Assembly: GCA_027493675.1 (NCBI GenBank)
Contig: JAOSKI010000012.1
Span: 186,001-250,000 of the forward strand
Length of the DNA: 64,000 nucleotides
Direction: 5' to 3'
Source of the DNA: Microthrixaceae bacterium
GTDB lineage: Bacteria > Actinomycetota > Acidimicrobiia > Acidimicrobiales > Microtrichaceae
Shown: in pieces, positions 27,968 through 38,301 of the stretch
Layout: each line of letters begins with the position of its first letter
How positions within the stretch are numbered: the stretch's first letter is position 1
Notes under the pieces: generated by a model
The model's database searches: none
Seen by the model: the letters and a program-made list of their open reading frames with translations, nothing else
What the model was told of the DNA's origin: nothing
Translations under genes and position numbers: made by a program

Positions 27968-28939
27968 TCAAGGGAGGCGCTGGAGCCACCAGAGTGAGAG
28001 GCCGGCACCGATGGCCAACACGGCCAGTGCCATCCCTGTGAACTTGTAGGTGATGTCGGTGGGCTCCTCGTCGAAGCCGATCGTGGACCCGAAGTCCGCG
28101 TACACCTCTTCGAGATCGCCGAGGCTGTCCGCCGTTCGCGCGACGCCGCCGGTTCCTTCGGCGAGAGTGGCGAGCTCCTCGATGTTCACGGGAACCGGGG
28201 CGGTCTGGCCGATGCCGTCACCGTCCTCGTCCACTGTGATCACGCCGTCGGGGGTGCCATAGGCGATCGTGTTGATCGCCACTCCCGCCTCCTCGGCGAT
28301 CGGAATGGCGTCCGCGGTCAGGAGGCCGACGGTGGTCTCGCCGTCGGAGACGAGCACCACCGTGGCATCGGGTGTCCCCTCTTCGGTTCGCTGGGCCTGT
28401 TCGTTGATCACATCTACCGCCAGCTTCACGGCATCGCCGATGGCGGTCGCCTCCTTGAGCTCGAGGTTGTCGATCGCGGTCACCACCGATTCGTGGTCCT
28501 GGGTGGGCGGGACGAGCAGTTGAGCCGTGCCCGCGAAGCTGATCAGGGCCACGTTGAGCTGTTCGGGGAAGCTGCTCCACGAAGTCGGTGGCGGCAGCCT
28601 GAGCCGCCTCGAGACGGGTGGGCGACACGTCGGTTGCCATCATCGACAGGGATGTGTCGATCGCCAGCACGATCGTCGACCGTTCGCGGGGCACCCGTTC
28701 GGTGGCAACCGGCTCGCGTACGCCACCACCAGACATGCGAGGCCCAAGAGGTAGAGAGCCGCCACGACGTGGCGACGCCAGCCGGCCCGGTGCGGAGCGA
28801 CCTTGTCGAGCATCGCCGCGCTCGAGATGCGGATCGCGAACTTGTTGCGCCGGAACTGGAACGCGACGTACACCGCCCCCAGTGCCAGTACCGCCAACAG
28901 GAACCAGAGTCGTGAAGGTGCGAGGAAGTGCTCTGTCAT
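27968..28939 (-). CDS. VWA-domain membrane protein (BatA-like), frameshifted
   Basis: About 323 codons, breaks near 28710 and 28565. The order is typical of BatA: two N-terminal membrane helices ([16 protein letters not shown] and [18 protein letters not shown]), a von Willebrand A domain with MIDAS motif AIDTSLSM and [12 protein letters not shown], and a C-terminal helix ([18 protein letters not shown]). It is the last gene of the MoxR/DUF58/VWA operon; its ATG overlaps the DUF58 stop (ATGA). Such operons are thought to act as metal- or chaperone-type assembly systems at the membrane. The client is unknown. Confidence 0.8.
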
Positions 28940-29879
28940 CGGGGTGCGCTCCCTGCCATCACCTCTGCTCGGTGGCGTCGCCGTGAAACGTGGCGGGCAA
29001 GGTCCATGACCCAGTCACCGTCGGTGCCCAACGTCAGGTGGTCAGCACCGGAACTGCGGATCGTCGCTCGGATGGCCTCGCGTCGGTTCGTCGCTTCGAG
29101 TGCGTACGCACGGCGCAGCTTCGCGCTGTCGGTGTTCACCTCATGGACCGATCCTGTGGCCGGATCCACGAACTGGATCAGCCCCGCTCGCGGAAGCTCG
29201 GAATCTCGGGGGTCGGTGCATTCGATGCACAACACCGAGTGACGCAGCGCCACGCTACCCATCGCGGTCTTCCACTCCGAGGATCGCCGTCGAAGTCCGA
29301 GATCACCACGACCAGGCCGCGCCTGGTTGCCATCGCACCGACACGACGCAACCCGGCACGCAGGTCGACAGGGCCGGATCCGTCCTCACGCGGCGTGGAC
29401 ATGGTCCGTTCCAGCAGGCTGAGCAGGTGCTTGCGTCCACCACGTGGTGGAATCGTGGTCGTCTCCCCACCGCGCAGGAGCACCGCTCCGACGCGGTTCC
29501 CGCCCCTGCTCACCAGCAGACCCATTCCGGCTGCCGCAGCGAGCGCGAGGTCGCGCTTCTCGAAGGCGGCGGTCCCGAAGTCCATGCGTGAGGACCGGTC
29601 GATCAACAGCCATGCCTCGAGCTCGCGGTCCGCAATGGTCTCGCGGACGTGAGGGTGTTGGGTGCGGGCGGTGACGTTCCAGTCGATGCGGCGGACGTCG
29701 TCACCGGGTTCGTACGACCGTGTCTCCCCGGGTTCGGTCCCGCGGCCCGGAACCAGGCCCATGAAGTCGCCGTGCAGCACCCCGTCCAAGCGGCGTGAGA
29801 CGTCCAGGGTGAGACGTCGGATGATCTCCTCAGCCGGTCGCTCGCCGACCAATCCGAGGGTCGAGGTGAGACCGCTCAC
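28936..29879 (-). CDS. DUF58-domain protein, frameshifted
   Basis: About 314 codons, one break near 29270. [20 protein letters not shown] then [18 protein letters not shown] is the DUF58 signature, a VWA-like fold that pairs with MoxR ATPases. [14 protein letters not shown] is a MIDAS-like stretch. [13 protein letters not shown] continues the fold to the break. It lacks membrane helices, unlike some relatives. The ATG at 29879 overlaps the MoxR stop (ATGA), and its own stop overlaps the VWA start, so the three proteins are made together. Confidence 0.82.
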
Positions 29880-31045
29880 TGGTCGGCGACCCAGGGCCGG
29901 GCATCGGTGCCGGCCCCGTGCCAGGGATCTCCGGGTGCGGCGCCGGCGACGGCGCCCACGATCGGACGGGGTGCGCCGTTGCTAGGACCGCCGTCACCAT
30001 GGGAGGCGGTCATGTGGGGCGCGGGAACGGTCGACAGGACCCGCGCGAGCACTGTCTCGACGTCGATGTCACGGGCCAGCGCCTCGTATGACAGCAGCAG
30101 ACGGTGACGTAGGATCTCAGGCGCGACGTCGAAGACGTCCTGAGGGGTCAGGTAGCTGCGACCCCGCATCATGGCGAGTGCCCGTCCTGCGCGGATCAGA
30201 CCGATCGACGCGCGGGGGCTGGCACCCAATTCGATGTATGTGCGCAGCTCGGGCAGCCCGAAGTTCTCCGGCGTCCGTGTGCACAGCACCAGGTTCACTG
30301 CGTACTCCATGACGCTGCGCTCCACGAACACCTCCTCGGCGGCGGCCTGGAGTACCTGGATCTCCTCGAGCGAGATGACCTCGGAGGCCGAGGGTGGTTC
30401 GGTGCCCATGCGCTGGACGATCTCGATCTCCTCCGCGGGCGCCGGGTAGTCGATCACGACCTTCATGAGAAAGCGGTCGCGCTGAGCCTCGGGCAATGGG
30501 TACACGCCCTCGGACTCGATCGGGTTCTGGGTGGCGAGCACCAGGAACGGCATCGGCACCTCGTGACGCTTCCCTCCGATGGTCACCTGCTTCTCCGCCA
30601 TGACCTCCAACAGGGCCGACTGGACCTTGGCGGGTGCCCGGTTGATCTCGTCAGCGAGCACGAAGTTGGCGAAGACCGGACCCAACTCGACGTCGAAGCG
30701 TTCGGTAGAGGTTCGGTAGATGCGGGTTCCGACCACGTCTGCGGGCAGGAGATCAGGCGTGAACTGGATCCTGGAGAACGTTCCACCGACGGCCTTGGCC
30801 ATCGTCTCGGCCGCAAGGGTCTTGGCGAGCCCCGGCACGCTCTCGAGCAGCACGTGCCCGCCGCACAGCAGCGACGTGAGCATTCGCTCGAGGGCTCGAT
30901 CCTGTCCCACGATCACCTTGCGCATCTCGAACAGCAGGGCCTCCACCCGCCTGCTGGCGGCACTCACATCCAGGGTCCTGGATCCCTCGGAGGTCGGTCC
31001 GTCCGAGGGCGGCGCGGGTAGGTTCGTTCGGGGTGTGGGTTGCAC
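29876..31045 (-). CDS. MoxR-family AAA+ ATPase
   Basis: An intact 389-residue ATPase. The Walker A motif is modified, ESVPGLAKTLAAET near residue 68, as in the MoxR group. Walker B is VLADEINRAPAKVQSALLEV near 130. FLVLATQNPIESEGVYPLPE is sensor 1 and the MoxR signature. A C-terminal lid (EILRHRLLLSYEALARDI) and a Gly/Pro-rich tail follow. It is the first gene of the operon with the DUF58 and VWA proteins, starting at a GTG with GGAG seven bases upstream. MoxR ATPases act as chaperones that remodel or activate partner proteins. Confidence 0.92.
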   Translation of the reverse strand: MQPTPRTNLPAPPSDGPTSEGSRTLDVSAASRRVEALLFEMRKVIVGQDRALERMLTSLLCGGHVLLESVPGLAKTLAAETMAKAVGGTFSRIQFTPDLLPADVVGTRIYRTSTERFDVELGPVFANFVLADEINRAPAKVQSALLEVMAEKQVTIGGKRHEVPMPFLVLATQNPIESEGVYPLPEAQRDRFLMKVVIDYPAPAEEIEIVQRMGTEPPSASEVISLEEIQVLQAAAEEVFVERSVMEYAVNLVLCTRTPENFGLPELRTYIELGASPRASIGLIRAGRALAMMRGRSYLTPQDVFDVAPEILRHRLLLSYEALARDIDVETVLARVLSTVPAPHMTASHGDGGPSNGAPRPIVGAVAGAAPGDPWHGAGTDARPWVADQ

Positions 31046-31388
31046 GTGATGTCTCCGCTGGATGGATGACGCTGGGAATCGGATGCGCGAGCACGGCGTC
31101 GCGTTGCTGCTGTCCCTCCGTCGAGTCGACCAAAGAGTAGGCGGCGGGGTTGCAGTGTCCTCGGCAGAGCCGACCTCGAGTTGTGTCGCCTTTCAGTCTG
31201 CCTCAAGAACCGCGATTCCATGTGTACCGGGCGGTCGTGGCGATCGAAGTGAGGTACGGCGTCGCTCCCTCGGGTGCCGTCGCCGCATCGGCGGCAGGCG
31301 CGCCGAGAACGTGTGATGCCGTCGCAGGTGTCGATTTCGCGATCCCCACCACCGTGCCTGCCCAAGACGGCTTGTAGGCTGCCGCCCG
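31046..31388. other. Divergent intergenic region, no gene seen
   Basis: This 343-base space separates the MoxR operon (minus) from ftsY (plus). No reading frame here has recognisable content and no RNA gene is evident. The left end carries the MoxR ribosome site and the right end the ftsY -10 box (TAGGCT). Two promoters facing apart would account for the space. Confidence 0.5.
31375..31380 (+). promoter_or_regulatory. -10 element (TAGGCT) for ftsY
   Basis: TAGGCT ends eight bases before the ATG at 31389 and no Shine-Dalgarno is visible, which suggests leaderless initiation. Confidence 0.4.
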
Positions 31389-32590
31389 ATGGAGCCCATC
31401 TACTTGATCCTCATTCTCCTGGCCGTGGTGATCCTCGGAGGCGCCGTCGCCTTCCTGGCCACCGGGAGGGGCCGTGGCGAACCTCCCGAGGCGGGACCTG
31501 CGGAGCGGGCCGGAACGCTGACCGGGACACGGGAACGCCCCTCTGCGGTCATTACCGAGGAACGCCCCCAGAGGTCGTCGGGGAGCCCCAGGCGCTCGAA
31601 GAGCCGGTGGTCCTCGAGGAGCCGGTGGTTGCGGAAGAGCCGGTGGTCCTCGAAGAGCCGGCTGTTGCCGAGGAGGAGCTTCCGGCGGCACCTCCGACCT
31701 TCCGTGACCGCCTGGCGCGGGCCCGCGCGACCATGGCCGGGTACGTCTCGTCGGTCCTCTCACGTGCCGAGATCGGCGAGGAGTCCTACGAGGAGCTGGA
31801 AGAGGCGCTGCTGCTGGCCGATGTCGGCATGGGGCCGACCCAGGAGTTGCTGGACACGGTCCGGGCGAAGGTCAAGCAGGAGAAGCTGACCACCAACGCA
31901 GAGCTGCTCGAGGCGCTCCGTACCGAGATGAAGCACCGGCTCGAGGGCCCCACCGAGCTGGCTCGATCCCCCGAGGCCCCCCACGATCTGGCTGTTCGTC
32001 GGCGTGAACGGCGTGGGAAAGACGACCACCATCGGCAAGGTCGGCCGACGCCTGGCCGACGACGGCACGACGATGGTGATGGCGGCGGGCGATACCTTCA
32101 GGGCGGCAGCGGCCGAGCAGCTCCAGACCTGGGCTGAGCGCTGCGGAGCGGAACTGGTCCGGGGAGCCGAAGGGGGGATCCCTCCTCGGTGATCTTCGAC
32201 GCCGTCGAGGCGGCGGCCGCCAGGAAGGCCGACGTGGTGCTCGCCGACACCGCAGGGAGGCTCCACACCAAGACGAACCTGATGGATGAGCTTGCAAAGG
32301 TGCGGCGGGTGGCCGACAAGGGCGCAGGGTCGGTCACCGAGGTGCTGCTGGTGCTCGATGCGACCACCGGTCAGAACGGGCTGAACCAGGCTCGCCAGTT
32401 CGCGGAGGCGACCGATGTCACCGGCGTGGTGCTCACCAAGCTCGACGGGTCGGCCAAGGGAGGGATCGTCTTCGCCATCCGCGCCGAGCTCGACCTGCCC
32501 GTGAAGCTGGTCGGCCTGGGCGAGTCCGCGACCGACTTGGTGGACTTCGACGCGGGTGAGTTCGTCGACGCCCTGGTGTCCACCGACTGA
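31389..32590 (+). CDS. ftsY: Signal recognition particle receptor FtsY, frameshifted
   Basis: About 400 codons in four frame segments (breaks near 31560, 31985 and 32180). An N-terminal membrane helix ([20 protein letters not shown]) is followed by an acidic A-domain with repeated EEPVVLEE and EEPVVAEE units. The NG domain has a four-helix N part ([16 protein letters not shown]) and the GTPase motifs [14 protein letters not shown] (G1), [23 protein letters not shown] (G3), [10 protein letters not shown] (G4) and GLGESATDL. It docks SRP-ribosome complexes at the membrane. Motifs are complete once frames are joined. Confidence 0.92.
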
Positions 32591-32598
32591 TCCGCGCC

Positions 32599-33594
32599 GT
32601 GGAAGCACACGTGGGGCATCCGGATCCCGCTCCTCGGGGTCGCCCGAAGGCGAGGCACGAGGAAGAGGCCCCGAGCTCGAACGCTCCTGCAATCACGCCG
32701 GCGCACCTTTCCCTGCGCGTCGATCCGGGCGCATACGACCTGGGTGACTCCGCAGCCACGGTCCGTACCGCGCCGCGCCGTTGGGGCTGGGCAACCGAAG
32801 GACTCGACGACCTGCCCGCCGCTGCCGAAGCGGCCTTGGAGGCCCTCGTCGGCACCCTCCGAGCAGCGGGCGGCGATGGCACAAGCCTCCACGGCGTCTG
32901 TGATGCGGTATGGAGGGACCTGGCCGAGATGGCATTCACCCGAGGGGCACGCACGAGGGCCGTCGACGCCCTCGGTGGGGACCACCCGCTGTTGATCGCC
33001 ACCATGGAATGCGACCGGATGCTGTCGGTCGCGGCGAGGGCGGTCGTGGCCGAGGTCGGCCGTGCCGATGAGGGCGTCCTGCAACGTATCGGTGTCTCCG
33101 ATGGCGGTGCACCCAAGCTGTCGGTCGGTAGCGCCGAGATCGGGCCGCGTGGTCTGGGTGGGGACCGTCAGGCGGTGCGCGAACACCACGGCCGTCCGTT
33201 CCAGGCCGTCAGCCTGTACTCCGCGGAGCTCATCGACGCGTTGGCGGCCGAGGGCCACCCGATCGCTCCCGGGGCCGTCGGGGAGAACCTGCTGCTGTCC
33301 GGCCTCGACTGGGGATCCCTCCGCCCCGGAGTACGGCTCGTGATCGGCCGAGATGACCCAGGCGAGCGCGTGGTGAGCGGCGAGACCCCCGCTACCACGC
33401 GGGATCCGACCCGACCCGTGGTGCTCGAGGTGAGCGCCTGGGTCCCACCGTGCAGGACGATCGCCCCCGCCTTCACGGACCGGCGCTTCGACCGCATCGA
33501 CCACGACAGGCATCCTGGCTGGTCACGGGCGTATGCATGGGTCCTCGAGGGCGGGACCGTGGCGGGCGGGTCGAGGGTGGACGTCCTACCCTGA
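32599..33594 (+). CDS. MOSC-domain protein with an N-terminal extension
   Basis: An intact 331-residue protein from a GTG start eight bases after ftsY. The C-terminal half is a MOSC domain as in YiiM and molybdenum cofactor sulfurases: SAEIGPRGLGGDRQAVREHH, AVSLYSAELIDALAAEG, GENLLLSGLDW and the Cys-containing VPPCRTI. The N-terminal 150 residues form a helical region (AAEAALEALVGTLRAAGG, then TMECDRMLSVAARAVVAEVG) resembling a DinB/maleylpyruvate-isomerase-like bundle, which is uncertain. A role in handling sulfur from the cofactor or a thiol adduct is likely; the substrate is unknown. Confidence 0.75.
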   Translation: MEAHVGHPDPAPRGRPKARHEEEAPSSNAPAITPAHLSLRVDPGAYDLGDSAATVRTAPRRWGWATEGLDDLPAAAEAALEALVGTLRAAGGDGTSLHGVCDAVWRDLAEMAFTRGARTRAVDALGGDHPLLIATMECDRMLSVAARAVVAEVGRADEGVLQRIGVSDGGAPKLSVGSAEIGPRGLGGDRQAVREHHGRPFQAVSLYSAELIDALAAEGHPIAPGAVGENLLLSGLDWGSLRPGVRLVIGRDDPGERVVSGETPATTRDPTRPVVLEVSAWVPPCRTIAPAFTDRRFDRIDHDRHPGWSRAYAWVLEGGTVAGGSRVDVLP

Positions 33595-33643
33595 GTGACC
33601 TGCAACCGGCGGATCACGAGCCTCAGGAGCATTCGAGCAACCC

Positions 33644-34285
33644 ATGCAACTCGACGTCTACAGCGACATGGTCTGCCCTTGGTGCTACCTCGGCCACCGC
33701 CGCCTCCGTATGGCGATCGAGCGGCTCGGCGGCCCAGCAGGAAGCGTCGAACTCCGGTGGCGTGCCTTCCAGCTCGACCCGGCCGCCACGTCGCAGCCGA
33801 AGGACCTCCGGGCCTCGATCGACCGCAAGTACGGACCGGGCGCGTTCGACTCCATGACTCCTCGCCTCGTCGAACTCGGTGCCGCCGAGGGAATCGACTT
33901 TCGCTTCGACCACGCGGTCAGGGTCGGCACGTTCGACGCCCACCGACTGCTGCAGTGGACCCAGGCGACGACCCCACACCGAGCCGATGCACTTGCGGAG
34001 CGGCTGTTTCGTGCCTACTTCGCCGAGGGTGCCAACATCGCTGACCTCGATGTGCTGACCCGGCTGTCCGCCGAGGTGGGCTTGGACAGCGACGCCGCCG
34101 GTGACCTGCTCGACGGCGACGGATTCGCGGAGGTAGTTCGATCCGATGCGGCCGATGCGCTCGACGCCGGCGTGACGGGTGTACCCGCGGTCGTGTACGA
34201 CGGCGCTGTGGTCATACCGGGTGCGCAGGACCTCGACACGATGGAGGCCGTGGTCCGGCGCCTGCTGGCCAAGGTCGGTGGCTGA
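33644..34285 (+). CDS. DsbA-family (FrnE-like) oxidoreductase
   Basis: An intact 213-residue thioredoxin-fold protein. MQLDVYSDMVCPWCYLGHRR contains the CPWC redox motif at residues 11-14. The helical insert (FDAHRLLQWTQ and ALAERLFRAYFAEGANIADL) and the cis-Pro loop TGVPAVVYDG are those of FrnE/2-hydroxychromene-2-carboxylate isomerase relatives. There is no signal peptide, so it is probably cytoplasmic, with a role in thiol-disulfide exchange or stress defence. Confidence 0.85.
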   Translation: MQLDVYSDMVCPWCYLGHRRLRMAIERLGGPAGSVELRWRAFQLDPAATSQPKDLRASIDRKYGPGAFDSMTPRLVELGAAEGIDFRFDHAVRVGTFDAHRLLQWTQATTPHRADALAERLFRAYFAEGANIADLDVLTRLSAEVGLDSDAAGDLLDGDGFAEVVRSDAADALDAGVTGVPAVVYDGAVVIPGAQDLDTMEAVVRRLLAKVGG

Positions 34286-34298
34286 TCGGTCGACCCGA

Positions 34299-34304
34299 TA
34301 GCTT
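34299..34304 (+). promoter_or_regulatory. -10 element (TAGCTT) for ffh
   Basis: TAGCTT ends nine bases before the ffh ATG at 34314, compatible with a leaderless or near-leaderless transcript. Confidence 0.35.
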
Positions 34305-34313
34305 TGGCGGACG

Positions 34314-35780
34314 ATGTTCGAGTCACTGAGCGACCGCTTCGATGGAATCTTCACCCGCCTGCGTGGCAAGGGGCACCTCACCCAGGCGGACGTGGACGAG
34401 GTACTGCGTGAGATACGACTCGCCCTGCTCGAGGCGGATGTCAACCTCGGTGTGGTCAAGTCGATGCTCGGCCGGATCCGCGAGGCGCGGTCGGCGAGGA
34501 CCTGTCCAAGGCACTGAACCCGGCGCTGCAGGTCCGCAAGATCGTCCTGGAGGAGCTCACCGCCACACTCGGAGGGGAGACGCTACGGATCACCTACGCC
34601 TCCAAGCCGCCCACCGTGGTGCTCATGGCCGGCCTGCAGGGCTCGGGAAAGACCACCAACTCCGCCAAGCTCGCCCAGTGGTTCCGCGCCCAGGGTCGCA
34701 ATCCGATCCTCGTGGGTGCGGACCTCCAGCGCCCGGCAGCGGTACAGCAGCTCAGGACCCTGGCGGACCAGGTCGGCGTCCCGGTGTACTCCGCACCCGA
34801 CGACGTCGTGGCATCCGGGACCGGCGACCCGGTGGCAGTTGTGCGCGACGCCAGGGACCAGGCCCGTGCGCAGGGCCGCGATGTGCTCATCTGCGACACC
34901 GCCGGACGCCTGGCGATCGACGCCGAGATGATGGACCAGGTCCGCCGGATCTCAGAGGAGCTGGATCCCGACTACACGTTCCTTGTCGTCGACGCCATGA
35001 CCGGCCAGGACGCGGTGGGCGTCGCCGAGTCCTTCAACGAGGCGCTCGCCCTCGACGCGGTCATCCTCACCAAGCTCGACGGCGATGCCCGGGGTGGCGC
35101 GGCGCTGTCGGTCAAGGAGGTCGTCGGCAAGCCCATCGCGTTCGCCTCGACCGGCGAGCGCCTGGGGGACTTCGACCTGTTCCATCCCGACCGCCTGGCA
35201 GGGCGCATCCTGGGCGAGGGCGACCTGGCGACCCTCATCGAGAAGGCCGAGCAGGCATTCGAGGCCGAGGAGGCCGGAGGAGGCCGCGGCCCGGATGCTC
35301 GAGGGCACCTTCACCCTCGACGACTTCCTGGACCAGATGCAGTCGATCAAGAAGATGGGCCCGTTGTCGGGTCTCATGGGGATGATGCCGGGTGTGCCCA
35401 GGAGGTGCGTGACGTCGAGATCGAGGATCACCACATCGCACGCATCGAGGGCATCATCCACTCGATGACGCGTGAGGAACGGGTGAACCCCGACATCATC
35501 GACGGTGGACGCCGCAGCAGGATCGCCAGGGGTTCGGGTACCTCCACCAGCGACGTCAGCCAACTCGTGGCCCAGTTCCGCCAGATGCGCCAGATGCTCG
35601 CGGAGATGGGCAGGACCCCGAAGCGCAAGAAGAAAGGGCGCAAAGGGCGCAAGGGTGGGCGTGTCACGCCCAAGGGCCCAGAAGCCCAAGGCGTCGCCGT
35701 CGTTCCAACTCCCCACCCGCGGGAGATGGATGGCGCAGCTGCCCGAGGCTCTACGGGGTCCGGGAGGCGGACTGAGCTGA
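34314..35780 (+). CDS. ffh: Signal recognition particle protein Ffh, frameshifted
   Basis: About 489 codons; breaks near 34495, 35275, 35400 and 35670. N domain: LSDRFDGIFTRLRGKGHLT. G domain: GLQGSGKTTNSAKLA (G1), GADLQRPAAVQQL, CDTAGRLAID (G3), TKLDGDARGGAAL (G4). M domain, which binds 4.5S RNA and signal peptides: FTLDDFLDQMQSIKKMGPLS, GMMPG, HSMTREERVNPDII and a Met-rich FRQMRQMLAEMG. A Lys/Arg tail ends PSFQLP. Ffh and FtsY, 2 kb upstream, form the SRP targeting pathway. The 35781-35983 gap before rpsP shows no gene. Confidence 0.93.
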
Positions 35781-35983
35781 GGACGGCCGGCCGCGGTCGT
35801 CGCTCCATCGAGTCTGGTGATGACAAGTTGGCGTGTAGCGCCTCCGGGTACCATCATGGTCCTTCGCCGGTGGAGGGTCGTCCCGACCCACCCACGAGGT
35901 CGGGCCCCTCGACGTAGGTTCCCCGGCCAGACGCATCCGAACAGGCGCATCCGAGCAACACGCATCCGAAAGAGCACAACAAC

Positions 35984-36257
35984 GTGGCAGTACGACTCCG
36001 CCTCACCAGGGTGGGCAAGAAGAAGCAACCGTCCTACCGAATCGTCGCGGCCGACAGTCGCTCGCCACGTGACGGTCGATACCTGGAGATCGTCGGCACC
36101 TATGACCCACGGCGAGAGCCGTCGGCGATCACCGTCGACAACGACTTGGCGGTCAAGTGGCTCAGCAACGGCGCCCAACCATCCGAGCGGGTGCGCAAGC
36201 TGCTCGAGATCTCCGGCGCGTGGGGAGGCCTTCGAGACCTCCAAGGCGGGTAAGTGA
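35984..36257 (+). CDS. rpsP: 30S ribosomal protein S16, frameshifted in the last codons
   Basis: About 90 residues. VRLRLTRVGKKKQPSYRIVA and DGRYLEIVGTYDPR are the S16 signature; KWLSNGAQPSERVRKLLE completes the fold. As written it ends GAWGGLRDLQGG at 36253. Removing one G from the GGGG at the break gives GAWEAFETSKAGK ending at 36257, the expected type of tail, and makes the stop overlap the khpA GTG. The GTG start at 35984 is the first in frame. Confidence 0.93.
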
Positions 36258-36511
36258 GCGACCACGGCGGTGCCGATCACGCGGTGGCCGTGCTCGGGCA
36301 CATGACACGTTCACTGGTCGACAATCCCGACCAGGTGAGCATCGACGTGGCCGACGAGGGTGACCGCGTGCAGCTGAACGTCTCGGTGGCCGACGGCGAC
36401 ATGGGCCAGGTCATCGGCAAGCGTGGCCGCATGGCCAACGCGATCAGGGTGGTGACCAGAGCAGCCGCTGAGCGCGATGGCGTCGAGGTCGACATCGAGT
36501 TCGTCGACTGA
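36254..36511 (+). CDS. khpA: KH-domain RNA-binding protein KhpA
   Basis: An intact 85-residue protein from a GTG overlapping the rpsP stop. A single KH domain: VQLNVSVADGDMGQVIGKRG with the GKRG loop, then MANAIRVVTRAAAERDG. This small KH protein lies between rpsP and rimM in most Actinobacteria and Firmicutes. It binds RNA, often with KhpB, and affects cell elongation and translation in other species. Confidence 0.93.
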   Translation: MSDHGGADHAVAVLGHMTRSLVDNPDQVSIDVADEGDRVQLNVSVADGDMGQVIGKRGRMANAIRVVTRAAAERDGVEVDIEFVD

Positions 36512-36536
36512 CGCCCACCCGGCGCATCCGATACCT

Positions 36537-37024
36537 TTGACACCGACAGCGCTCCTGAGGCGGGACTCCTTCAGGGTGGGGCGGGTCGTGCGATCCCACG
36601 GGTTGCGCGGCGAGGTCCTCGTGGAGCTCACAACCGACCGGCCGGAGCGCAGTGCCGTCGGGGCGGCCTTCGTCACCGAGGGCCGCGATCTGGTCGTGTC
36701 GGAGTCGCGTCCGCACAAGGACCGCTGGCTGATGCTCTTCGAAGGCGTCACGGACCTGCAACGGGCGGACGACCTGCGCGGAACCGTGCTCTGGGCCGAG
36801 CCGATCGACGACGAAGGCACGCTGTGGGTCCACGACCTCATAGGGTGTGCAGTGCGGACACCTCAGGCGTGTCCCGTGGAACGGTCGTGTCAGTGCTGGA
36901 CAACCCCGCAGCGGACCTCACGGAGCTCGACTCCGGTGCCCTGGTGCCTGTGAACTTCATCGCAGCGGGTCCGCAGCACGGCGAGTTGACCGTCGAGGTG
37001 CCCGATGGCCTGTTCGAGCTCTGA
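36537..37024 (+). CDS. rimM: Ribosome maturation factor RimM, frameshifted
   Basis: About 162 codons, one break near 36850. RVGRVVRSHGLRGEVLVELT is the RimM N-terminus; VSESRPHKDRWLMLFEGVTD and ADDLRGTVLWAE follow. After the break the PRC-barrel domain reads SRGTVVSVLDNPAADLTELD then VEVPDGLFEL. RimM helps assemble the 30S head and binds S19. A TTG at 36537, 25 bases after khpA, is the best start in frame; no ATG or GTG fits. Confidence 0.88.
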
Positions 37025-37057
37025 GGTCGCAGCCACGGCAGGCCCGCGGATCGACGG

Positions 37058-37749
37058 ATGACCGGCGCCATCCGCATCGACGTCCTCACGATCTTCCCGG
37101 AGGTGGTCGACGGCTTCTGCGCGTCGAGCCTCCTCGGTCGGGCACGGCGCAGCGGTCTGCTCGACCTGCGCTGCCACGACATCCGCTCACAGGCGACCGA
37201 CGTGCACCGCAGCGTCGACGATGCGCCTTTCGGTGGCGGGGCAGGGATGGTGATGAAGCCCGAGCCTGTGTTCGCGACCGTGGAGGCTGTCGATCCCCGA
37301 GACCGCTGATCCTGATGGGCCCCGGGGGCAGGGTGTTCGACCAGGGGGTGGCAGCCGAGCTCGCGTCTTCCGGAGGGCTTCACACTCCTGTGCGGCCGCT
37401 ACGAGGGTGTTGACCAACGCGTGGCGGACCACCTCGTCGACGAGGGGCTCTCGATCGGGGACTTCGTGCTCAACCGGTGGGGGAGGTTGCCGCGATGGCG
37501 GTCATCGAGGCAGTGGTTCGCCTGGTGCCGGGCGCCATGGGCAACACAGAGTCGTCTGTGGACGAATCGTTCTCCGACAGGCTCCTCGAATACCCGCAGT
37601 ACACCCGCCCGGCGGATTTCCGTGGCTGGGAGGTGCCCGAGGTGCTGCGTGGAGGCGATCACGCAAAGGTGCGTCGTTGGCGTCGCGCCATGGCCTGCGA
37701 CGAACGATCGATGCCCGCCCCGATCTCATCGAGGCCCGAGGTGGACTGA
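37058..37749 (+). CDS. trmD: tRNA (guanine-N(1)-)-methyltransferase, frameshifted
   Basis: About 230 codons, breaks near 37291 (one C missing from a C run), 37380 and 37475. [20 protein letters not shown] is the N-terminus; [20 protein letters not shown] is a TrmD hallmark. After the breaks come [45 protein letters not shown] text and [17 protein letters not shown], which form the SAM-binding trefoil knot. [19 protein letters not shown] follows. It makes m1G37 in tRNA, which prevents frameshifting. Confidence 0.9.
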
Positions 37750-37859
37750 ACGACGCGGATCAGGAGGTGCTCGCCGAGTTCTACACGGACCCGAGCCGGT
37801 AGGTCGCATCCGCCGAGGCGGGGGTTCGTGCCGGCTTTCACGTGTGACTCGGAGCCGGT

Positions 37860-37865
37860 TAGCAT
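37860..37865 (+). promoter_or_regulatory. Possible -10 element (TAGCAT) before rplS
   Basis: TAGCAT lies about 94 bases before the rplS ATG; TTCACG 17 bases upstream is a weak -35. It could give rplS its own transcript with a leader of roughly 87 bases. Confidence 0.3.
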
Positions 37866-37958
37866 TGCCCCTCCGTGCGTGGCAGCTCGCCGCGTCCTTC
37901 CCAAGCCCCGAGCCGGGCACCACACCGTGGCGCGTACCCGGCGCCCCAGGAGACCGTG

Positions 37959-38301
37959 ATGAAGTCCACCGATGTGATCGACTCAGGCGAGCATGCAGCG
38001 ACGATGTCCCCGATTTCGCCCCCGGTGACACCCTGAAGGTCCACGTGAAGGTGATAGAGGGCAACAAGGAGCGCCTGCAGGTGTTCCAGGGGTGGTCATC
38101 GCTCGCCGTGGCAGCGGCTCCATGAGAGCTTCACCGTGCGCAAGCTGAGCAGCGGGGTCGGAGTGGAGCGGACCTTCCCGCTGCATTCACCGGTGATCGA
38201 CCACATCGAGGTGTTCACACGTGGGGACGTGAGGCGCGCCAAGCTGTACTACCTCCGACAGGGTCGGCAAGGCCGCCAAGGTTCGTGAGAAGCGCGACTG
38301 A
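37959..38301 (+). CDS. rplS: 50S ribosomal protein L19, multiply frameshifted
   Basis: About 114 codons in four short frame segments, with breaks near 37990, 38085 and 38265. Joined pieces read [95 protein letters not shown], then [12 protein letters not shown]. This is L19 over its full length. It ends in the large subunit at the interface with the 30S. An AGGAGA lies nine bases before the ATG. It follows trmD in the rpsP-rimM-trmD-rplS operon. Confidence 0.92.
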